Of a stretch of DNA of 64,000 bases, positions 26,507-32,957 are shown piece by piece. Every line of letters begins with the position of its first letter. Position 1 is the first letter of the stretch. Origin of the DNA: Bryobacter sp. CoA8 C33 (GTDB lineage: Bacteria; Acidobacteriota; Terriglobia; Bryobacterales; Bryobacteraceae); NCBI GenBank assembly GCA_019931185.1, contig JAINDK010000039.1, positions 1-64,000 of the forward strand, in the 5' to 3' direction. The notes under the pieces are model-generated. The model was not told where the DNA came from and ran no database searches. It saw nothing but the letters and a program-made list of their open reading frames with translations. The position numbers and the translations under genes were made by a program.

Positions 26507-26651
26507 TTACAGAGCAGAGAGGCCGGGGAGGTTCCAGCCGCAGATGGTGGAGGCGAGGAATTTGTTGCCAGTGGGGCGACAGATGGGGGAAGGGGTTCTC
26601 TCCGGCGACCAGGGCGTTGGCGGGATCTCAGACGAGTTGAGGTTGGGGTGC
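26507..26651 (-). pseudogene. Decayed 3' end of sugar isomerase gene (copy B)
   Basis: This aligns to the intact isomerase from its stop (TAA at 26507-26509) to about intact position 28140. It shares copy A's internal deletion and the same substitutions at that junction (TTGCCAGTGGGGCGACAGAT), so A and B descend from one already damaged copy. B lacks a further stretch of about 70 bp but extends further upstream than A. It has no coding capacity. Confidence 0.78.
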
Positions 26652-26891
26652 GATCCGTAATATTTAACCCGTAAATCGAAATGCAAGCTCGAATCTTTTC
26701 GACGGGGCGAAAAGCTGAAATGCCGGATCCGCACGACGGCGGGGGAAGGCTGGCCTGAATGCTAATCAAAGCCGAAAGCCAAAACCAACTAAAGAAACAG
26801 ATTGCGCTATCTTGTCTTCAGGCTGCTGTCAGCTTTGGAAACGTGTCAACTATCAAGCCGGTCGCTGAGTATGATAACTCGGGATATATCC

Positions 26892-27731
26892 ATGAAACTC
26901 ATTGTTGCCGCTATGATTTTGAATTTCTTGGTCTTGAGTGCACAAAGTACCAAGATCTCCACATTTACTCGACATCTGCCGCTGACTCTGGAGGAAGCCG
27001 CAGTCCTGGTCGTCCGGGTTGAGCCCAGTCCGTCCTGTTTGCCCACCATAGTCGGCTTAGTTCCTAAGTCAGCCGCACCGCCCAAAGCATCGGCAAGCCT
27101 GGTCTCTCATCAGAAGCGATTCCGTTCCGCCGTGACCGCCATGACCGATTGGGGTGAGCGGCTTGAGGTTAGCAAGAATCAGATCAGCCTGCGTAACGTG
27201 GAGTGTGGAGAAGATCGTTTTCTGCTCTTGAGTTTGCAAATGGACCCATCCACTCAGGTGGTGATCGTGAACAGGGACGAGGGGACAGTTTATCTGCAAG
27301 TGGGGCAGGGGTCTCTTGTGGAGAACGGCGTTGTACGCAGCACGAGTCTCACAAGTCAAAGCCAGCTCATGATGGAAGCAATCAGGCCGGCCATGGTGGA
27401 CCTCGAGCCGCACAAAGGGCCGGACGGGGTGTACCGGATCACGGGCAAGCGTTTCATGTCGCAAGTGGAAACCATAGTCGAAGCACAGGCCCCGGCCGGC
27501 AAGCGCGTCCCAGGCTTTATTGCCATGGTGAAGGTACGAGTGAACAAAGAAGGGAACCTGGTTCTGGTGAGCCCGGTGCGGGGAGAAAGCGATTTTTTCC
27601 CAGGCATTTTGACGGCCCTTCGGCAGTGGAAGTTTAAGCCATTTCAGGTCGATGGGGAGCCGGTGGAGATTGAATGCATGTTGGCTTATATTCAGGACCA
27701 GGATGGGAGTATAAAAATTCTTGGGCGCTAG
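26892..27731 (+). CDS. Exported protein with C-terminal TonB-like domain
   Basis: A 279-aa protein starting with a signal peptide (MKLIVAAMILNFLVLSAQS). The C-terminal 90 residues have the TonB_C pattern: IAMVKVRVNKEGNLVLVSPV, then FFPGILTALRQWKFKPFQVDGEPVEIE. In classical TonB this domain binds receptor TonB boxes, but here there is no long Pro-rich spacer and the N-terminus looks cleavable. It may instead be a periplasmic or surface protein using the fold. TTG 26802 would lengthen the N-terminus, but the signal peptide favours ATG 26892. Composition is more AT-rich than most neighbours. Confidence 0.68.
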   Translation: MKLIVAAMILNFLVLSAQSTKISTFTRHLPLTLEEAAVLVVRVEPSPSCLPTIVGLVPKSAAPPKASASLVSHQKRFRSAVTAMTDWGERLEVSKNQISLRNVECGEDRFLLLSLQMDPSTQVVIVNRDEGTVYLQVGQGSLVENGVVRSTSLTSQSQLMMEAIRPAMVDLEPHKGPDGVYRITGKRFMSQVETIVEAQAPAGKRVPGFIAMVKVRVNKEGNLVLVSPVRGESDFFPGILTALRQWKFKPFQVDGEPVEIECMLAYIQDQDGSIKILGR

Positions 27732-27733
27732 GG

Positions 27734-27768
27734 GGGGGGAGTGGGAATCGACAGATTCTCCTCCCCCC
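27734..27768. terminator. Strong hairpin between convergent genes
   Basis: GGGGGGAG (27734-27741) pairs with CTCCCCCC (27761-27768). After one bulged T, GGGAATC pairs with GATTCTC (one G-U) around a GACA tetraloop. It begins 2 nt past the TonB-like gene's stop and 50 nt from the isomerase stop, so it probably ends transcripts from both sides, though no T-run follows. Confidence 0.55.
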
Positions 27769-27817
27769 GAGAGCCGGAGAGTTTGGCCTTAGCGCAGTGG
27801 CTGAGAGCCGTCTTTGA

Positions 27818-28684
27818 CTACATGGCGGAGAGGCCGCGGAGGTTCCAGCCGCAGATGGTGGAGGCGAGGAATTTGTCGCCGGCGGGGCCGGGCCAGTGGG
27901 TTTCGAGGGAGAGGAAACCCTTGTAGCCATCGGCGCGGAGGGCGGCGATCTGGCCGCGCCAGTCGACGTGGCGGGTGCCGACGGGGCCCCAGATGGGGGT
28001 GTGGCCTTCCATGTGGCAATCCTTGACGTGGACGTGGGCGATGCGGTCGACGGGGAGGAGGCCGTAGCCGTGGGGGAAGGGGTTCTCGCCGGCGACGAGG
28101 GCGTTGGCGGGATCCCAGACGAGCTTGAGGTTGGGGTGCTGGACGGCGGCGAGGATGGCCTTCGACTCTTCAGCGGTGCCGATGTGGCAGGCGTGTTCGT
28201 TTTCGATGCCGATGGTGATGCCGTGTGGGGCGGCCTGGTTGGCGAGTTTGGTGAGGGCTTCGACGACGGCGTCGAAGCAGGCGGAGGGCTCGACGGTGCG
28301 CCAGTAGGAGAAGACGCGAATGATTTTGGCGCCGGTGAGCTCGGAGATTTGGAAGGCGCGGTCGAGGAGGCGGGGCTGGTCGTCGAAGGTGTGTTTGGAG
28401 TTAAAGATATCCTGCTGGAAGCGGGTGTCGACGGCGGGGCCGTTGGGGAGGGTGCACTTGAGGATGGGAGAGGCGATGCCGAGGATCTGGATGCCTTTGG
28501 CGTCGCAGGTATCCTTGGCGGCGCGGATCTCGTCGCCGGTGAGATCCATGATGTTCTTGCCGTTGACGACGCGGAGTTCGGCGCCGGTCATGCCGATGGA
28601 GGCCATGGCGTTGATGGCGAGGGAAAAATCAGAAGGGGAGAATTCGTCGGTGATGGCAGCGATCGGGAACTTGAGATCGTTCAT
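27818..28684 (-). CDS. Sugar phosphate isomerase/epimerase (xylose isomerase-like TIM barrel)
   Basis: A 288-aa AP_endonuc_2-type TIM barrel, usually a metal-dependent isomerase, epimerase or dehydratase acting on a sugar or inositol derivative. Candidate metal ligands are seen in GIENEHACHIG (about 165-175), VWDPANALVAGENPFPHGYG (about 196-215), AHVHVKDCHMEGH (about 221-233) and FLSLETHW (about 260-267). It is the last gene of the long cob/cytochrome unit, overlapping the ASPIC gene stop by 4 nt. Two damaged copies of its 3' end lie at 22511 and 26507. Exact substrate unknown. Confidence 0.85.
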   Translation of the reverse strand: MNDLKFPIAAITDEFSPSDFSLAINAMASIGMTGAELRVVNGKNIMDLTGDEIRAAKDTCDAKGIQILGIASPILKCTLPNGPAVDTRFQQDIFNSKHTFDDQPRLLDRAFQISELTGAKIIRVFSYWRTVEPSACFDAVVEALTKLANQAAPHGITIGIENEHACHIGTAEESKAILAAVQHPNLKLVWDPANALVAGENPFPHGYGLLPVDRIAHVHVKDCHMEGHTPIWGPVGTRHVDWRGQIAALRADGYKGFLSLETHWPGPAGDKFLASTICGWNLRGLSAM

Positions 28685-30321
28685 TTCTCTAACAGTTTCT
28701 CAGAGTCTTCGCGGAGGAGGTAGCGCTTGCGGGTGGCAATGTTGGAGAAACGTTGTTTTTTGCCGGAGGGCCATTCGACGTCGATGGTTTTGACGGCGGA
28801 GTCGGCGGCTAGGCCGAAGTGGAGGGTGAGGTCGGACTGGCTGAGGTAACTCGAGCCGGAGCGGACCATTTGCCACTGGCGGCCGGAGGCGGACTCGAGG
28901 CGGACGACGGCGCCCAAGGCGGAGCGGTTGCTCTGAGAGCCTTCGAGGCGGAGGGCGAGCCAGGAGTTTTTGCCGCCGCCATCGTTGCGGAAGAAGGCCA
29001 TGGGCCCGTGGTTGTTATTGATGGCGATGTCGAGGTCGCCATCGCGGTCGAAGTCGGCATAGGCGGCGCCGCGGGCGACGAGGGGTTTGGTGAGGTCGAG
29101 GCCGCTGGAGCGGGAGACGTCTTCAAAGCCGCCCTTGCCGTTGTTGCGGAACAGGAGCGGGGGTTGTTTGAAGCTGACCTTGGGCTGGACGCGGTTGATC
29201 TCTTCGTCGATGTGGCCGTTGGCGGCGAAGATATCGAGCCAGCCGTCGTTATCGAAGTCGAAGAAGAAGACGCCGAAGGCGAGAGAGAGGAGGCTGGCCT
29301 TACCGATGGTGCGGCGGGGGGCTTCGTCGACGAAGAGGCCGCGGCCTTCGTTGTGATAGAGGCCGAGCATTTGATTGGAGAAATTGCCAACAAGGAGGTG
29401 GGGGCGGCCGGAGCGGTCGTAGTCGGCGGCATCGACGCCCATGGCGCCACGGGCAACGCCATCTTCGCCAAAGGCGACACCGGCGGAGACGGCTTCTTCG
29501 GCGAACTTGCCATTGGCGAGGTTGCGGTAGAGCTTATTGGGCTGGGTGTCGTTGGCGGAGAAGATATCGGGCCAGCCGTCGTTGTTGAAGTCGAGGATGG
29601 CGACGCCGAGGGTTTTGGCGGTGGGGTCGGCGAGGCCGGCGGCCTGGGTGGAGTCGGCGAATTTGCCGCCGCCGAGGTTGCGGTAGAGCTTGACGCTCTG
29701 GCCCTTGTAGGACTCGGGGGTGCAATAGCTTTTGGAGGCGCCGTCGAGGGAGCAGAAGAGATCGCCTTTGGCGGCCCACTGGACGTAGTTGCCGACGAAG
29801 AGGTCGGCTTTGCCGTCGCGGTCGTAATCGAACCAGGCGGCCGAGGAGCCGAAGGCTTTGTTCGAGATGCCGGAGGTGGCGGTGACGTCGCGGAACTTGA
29901 AGTTGCCGTCGTTGTGGAGGAGGCGGTCGCCATCGAGGGAGGTGAGGAAGAGGTCTTCGCGGCCGTCGTTGTCGTAGTCGGCGGCGGCGGCGCCCATGGC
30001 GTAGTGTTCGACGTCGAGGCCGCTTGAGGCGGTGACGTTGGTGAAAGTGCCGTTGCGGTTGTTTTTGAACAAGGCGCTCAGGGACTTGCGGCCGCGGGGG
30101 GACCAGTCGCGGGAGTTGAGCAGGAGGAGGTCGGGGTAGCCGTCGGAGTCGGCGTCGAAGAAGACGACGCCGCTGCCCATGGTTTCGGGGAGCCACTTTT
30201 TGCCGGCGCGGCCGGAGTTATGGGTGAACTTGAGACCCAAGGCGGCGCTGACCTCGCGGAACTCAAGGGAGGGGGACTGAGCGGCGAGGCTCAGGGCAAA
30301 GAGGAGGATGAGAGGCTTCAT
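28681..30321 (-). CDS. Secreted FG-GAP repeat protein with ASPIC/UnbV C-domain (CRTAC1-like)
   Basis: A 546-aa exported protein with signal peptide MKPLILLFALSLAAQ. From about residue 20 to 450 there are repeated FG-GAP/VCBS calcium-binding motifs such as DADSDGYPDLLLLN, DYDNDGREDLFLT, DYDRDGKADLFVGN, DFNNDGWPDIFSAN, DFDNDGWLDIFAAN and DFDRDGDLDIAINN, indicating an integrin-alpha-like propeller. The last about 75 residues match ASPIC/UnbV (VEWPSGKKQRFSN). Its ATG overlaps the cytochrome gene's stop by 4 nt. Its frame stays open further upstream, but that part is antisense-like read-through of the cytochrome gene. Confidence 0.88.
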   Translation of the reverse strand: MKPLILLFALSLAAQSPSLEFREVSAALGLKFTHNSGRAGKKWLPETMGSGVVFFDADSDGYPDLLLLNSRDWSPRGRKSLSALFKNNRNGTFTNVTASSGLDVEHYAMGAAAADYDNDGREDLFLTSLDGDRLLHNDGNFKFRDVTATSGISNKAFGSSAAWFDYDRDGKADLFVGNYVQWAAKGDLFCSLDGASKSYCTPESYKGQSVKLYRNLGGGKFADSTQAAGLADPTAKTLGVAILDFNNDGWPDIFSANDTQPNKLYRNLANGKFAEEAVSAGVAFGEDGVARGAMGVDAADYDRSGRPHLLVGNFSNQMLGLYHNEGRGLFVDEAPRRTIGKASLLSLAFGVFFFDFDNDGWLDIFAANGHIDEEINRVQPKVSFKQPPLLFRNNGKGGFEDVSRSSGLDLTKPLVARGAAYADFDRDGDLDIAINNNHGPMAFFRNDGGGKNSWLALRLEGSQSNRSALGAVVRLESASGRQWQMVRSGSSYLSQSDLTLHFGLAADSAVKTIDVEWPSGKKQRFSNIATRKRYLLREDSEKLLEK

Positions 30322-32945
30322 CGGAGCGGGGCGCTTTCGTGGTCGTGGATGGGCTGGCGTTCGTTGTTGTCCTCGGGGCTCAACTGGCGGGGCTTGGCGG
30401 TGATGGCCTGGGCGGACTCGTCGGCTTTGAAGCGGCGGAAGAGTTTTTCGTGGTGGGCGGCGCGGGTGGTGTCGCCGGCGCCGCGGTAGGCGAGCATAAG
30501 GTTGTAGTGGGCCTGGACGTCTTCGGTGTCGACGGCGAGGACGCGGTTGAGGGTGGCGATGGCGGCGGGGTAATCGCGTTTGAGAAAGAGGATGCGGCCC
30601 ATCTGATTGAGCATGACGCGGTCGCGGGGATATTGGGCTTCGACGCGGCGGAGGCTGGCGAGGGCGGCGTCGTAGTCGCCGTCGGCCTTTTCGGTGAGGG
30701 CCTTGAAGAAGTGAGTGCGCGCGAGGTTCGAGTTGACGGAAAGGGATTTGGCAAGGAAACCTTTGGCTTTTTCGGTTTCGCCTTCCTGGATGAGGGCGCG
30801 GGCGATGTTGAGGTAACCGTCGGCGTAGGCGGAGTCGGCCTCGGTGACGCGGGTGAAGGCGTATTCGGCGCCTTTGAGGTCGCCCTGGAGGAGGAGGCCG
30901 ATGCCCCAATCGTTCCAGCGTTCGCGGTCTTTCTTGGCGACAACGGGAGACCAGCGGGTGGCGCCGGCGCCGACTTCGGCCTTGGCCTCGGCCATGGTGA
31001 CGATGGGAATGTTGGGGAGGCGGTCCTTGACGGGGCCGGAGACGTTGGGCCGCTGCTCGTAGGCGAACTCGTTGTAGGAGTGGGCGAACTTACGGTAGTT
31101 GAGCTTGGCTTCGAAGCGGAAGGGAGGCTTGGCGTTCTTGGGGATCTGGATGCGGTAGTGGACGGTGTCGGCGGCGCCGGGCGGGATGAGGCGGACATAG
31201 AGAACGCTGCGGGCTTGCCAGGCGTTGCGTTTGTTGATGTGGTTGCCTTCGCCGTCGAGCATGTAGCTGCGGTAGAAATGAGCGCCTTGATCGACGGGGC
31301 CGTCTTCGGCGGCCTTGCCGGACCAGAAGAAGGGGGCGCCGGTTGCGTCGCGGCCGATGACTTCGAGCCAGAGGTCGTAGGCATCGACGGTGCCGCCGGG
31401 GAAGAAGTGGCCGACGCGGCGGGTGCGGACGACGGCGTCGAGGCGGACGGTGGAGCCGGGCTCGACGTTAACCTTGGCGGTATCGAGGGGGGCGGCGACT
31501 TTCGAGACTTCGCGGAGGAAGAACTGGCCGGAGGATTCGGCCTCTTCGCCGACGGCCATGGTGGAGTTGAGGCGCTGGGTATCGGAGGCGCGGCGGAGCA
31601 TGGGGGTTTCGCCCTTCAGGTCTTCGATGGGAGTGATGGCGAAGAGGTCGACGGTGACGAAGCCGCTCTTGAGGAACTTGACCGTTTCCTCGAGTTGTTT
31701 TTTGTCGCCGTTGACGTGGGCGACGGCGGTATTGGCGGTGGCGAAGCGGTGGGAGTGGACTTTGCCGTCGCGGTTGCCGGGGTCACGGGAGGGGACCAGG
31801 GGCATGTGGCAATCGTTGCAGTTGCTCGATTGGTTGGGGTAGTAGAAGCTGCGGGCGCCCTGGCCGGAGACGCCGGAGGCTTGCCAGTTGTCGTAATCGT
31901 TGAAGCCGCGGAGCCAGCGGTAGTTATTGACGGGCTGGTCGAGGTGGACTTTGTGGCAGGTGGAGCAGTATTCGGGGGAGGAGGCGCCGCGCATGAAGGG
32001 TTTGAGGAAGGTTTTGCGATGGGGCTCGGGGTCGGCGTAGGTGAGGAAGTTATCGAGCATGCGGATGTAGGGGTTGCGGCTGGAGGCGAGGTCGTGGAGC
32101 GGGGGGTATTCGATGGTGAAATGGCCGTTGCCGACGCTGCCGTTGACGTGGGTGATGGAGTGGCAGGAGACGCAGCCGAGGCCGTTTTGGGCCTCAGGGG
32201 TGTAGACCTGGTCCTTGATGGGTTTTTCCCAGCGGCCATTGAAGAAGACGGCGTGATCGTGGCAGCCGGCGCACCACTTGGAGGGCTGGGTGGAGCCCTG
32301 GACCTGCTGCATGTGTTCGATGGAGCGGCGGTAGTACTGATTGTTGAAACTGGCGAAATGGTGGACGGAGGAATTCCACTGTTCGTAGATGTCCTTGTGG
32401 CACTCACCGCAGAGCTTGGAATCCATGAAGAAGTTGGAGGGGATGGTGGAATTGACGTTGGTATTGGCGGGGGAGGGCCAGAAGGGGCTCTTGGGGTCGC
32501 CTTCCTGGTGCATGGAGGTGGGGATGGTGAGGGTGCGGTTGGTGAGGCGCTGGGAGGGCTGGTAGTAGTTGCGGTCGTAGAAGTAAGTGGCGAGGGGGAG
32601 CATGGCGAGGGCGGCAACGGCGACGCGGTGTTGGCGGCTGAGCCAGGCGGCGCCGGCGACGGCGGTGGCGATGTGGGCGGCGAGGATCCAGGCCTTGTCG
32701 GAGGTATTGCCAGTGATGGCGAGATAGAGACCGATGGCGAGGGAGAGAGAGAGAAGGAGAGCGGCGAGGGGTTTTTCTCTGCGCACGACCCAAATGAGCA
32801 GGGCTACAACGAGGGCGCCACCGGTGATGTGGAGCAGAACGTTGGCCATATAGAAGAGATTGGCCTGGGCGAAAGCGGCAAGATAGGCACTGTTTAACAG
32901 CAACAGGGCAAATGCGCCCCAGAGGACGCGGTGAATCATAGGCAT
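30318..32945 (-). CDS. Membrane-anchored five-haem cytochrome c with C-terminal TPRs
   Basis: An 875-aa protein. About four or five transmembrane helices occupy residues 5-122. A periplasmic multihaem domain follows, with five CxxCH motifs: CGECH (179), CAGCH (225), CVSCH (258), CSTCH (327) and CNDCH (376). Scattered His residues (HHFASF, HVNGS, HSHRFATANTAVAHV) could be distal ligands. A beta-rich region leads to TPR repeats (about 655-810). It could shuttle electrons between the membrane quinone pool and a periplasmic or outer-membrane partner. It is flanked by two FG-GAP proteins with 4-nt and 12-nt junctions. The partner substrate is unknown. Confidence 0.88.
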   Translation of the reverse strand: MPMIHRVLWGAFALLLLNSAYLAAFAQANLFYMANVLLHITGGALVVALLIWVVRREKPLAALLLSLSLAIGLYLAITGNTSDKAWILAAHIATAVAGAAWLSRQHRVAVAALAMLPLATYFYDRNYYQPSQRLTNRTLTIPTSMHQEGDPKSPFWPSPANTNVNSTIPSNFFMDSKLCGECHKDIYEQWNSSVHHFASFNNQYYRRSIEHMQQVQGSTQPSKWCAGCHDHAVFFNGRWEKPIKDQVYTPEAQNGLGCVSCHSITHVNGSVGNGHFTIEYPPLHDLASSRNPYIRMLDNFLTYADPEPHRKTFLKPFMRGASSPEYCSTCHKVHLDQPVNNYRWLRGFNDYDNWQASGVSGQGARSFYYPNQSSNCNDCHMPLVPSRDPGNRDGKVHSHRFATANTAVAHVNGDKKQLEETVKFLKSGFVTVDLFAITPIEDLKGETPMLRRASDTQRLNSTMAVGEEAESSGQFFLREVSKVAAPLDTAKVNVEPGSTVRLDAVVRTRRVGHFFPGGTVDAYDLWLEVIGRDATGAPFFWSGKAAEDGPVDQGAHFYRSYMLDGEGNHINKRNAWQARSVLYVRLIPPGAADTVHYRIQIPKNAKPPFRFEAKLNYRKFAHSYNEFAYEQRPNVSGPVKDRLPNIPIVTMAEAKAEVGAGATRWSPVVAKKDRERWNDWGIGLLLQGDLKGAEYAFTRVTEADSAYADGYLNIARALIQEGETEKAKGFLAKSLSVNSNLARTHFFKALTEKADGDYDAALASLRRVEAQYPRDRVMLNQMGRILFLKRDYPAAIATLNRVLAVDTEDVQAHYNLMLAYRGAGDTTRAAHHEKLFRRFKADESAQAITAKPRQLSPEDNNERQPIHDHESAPLR

Positions 32946-32957
32946 GTACTACAACCT

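Noticed and set aside
30322-30909. Upstream extension of the ASPIC protein gene
   Set aside because: It is Arg/Pro/His-rich read-through inside the cytochrome gene in another frame. The signal peptide starts at 30321.
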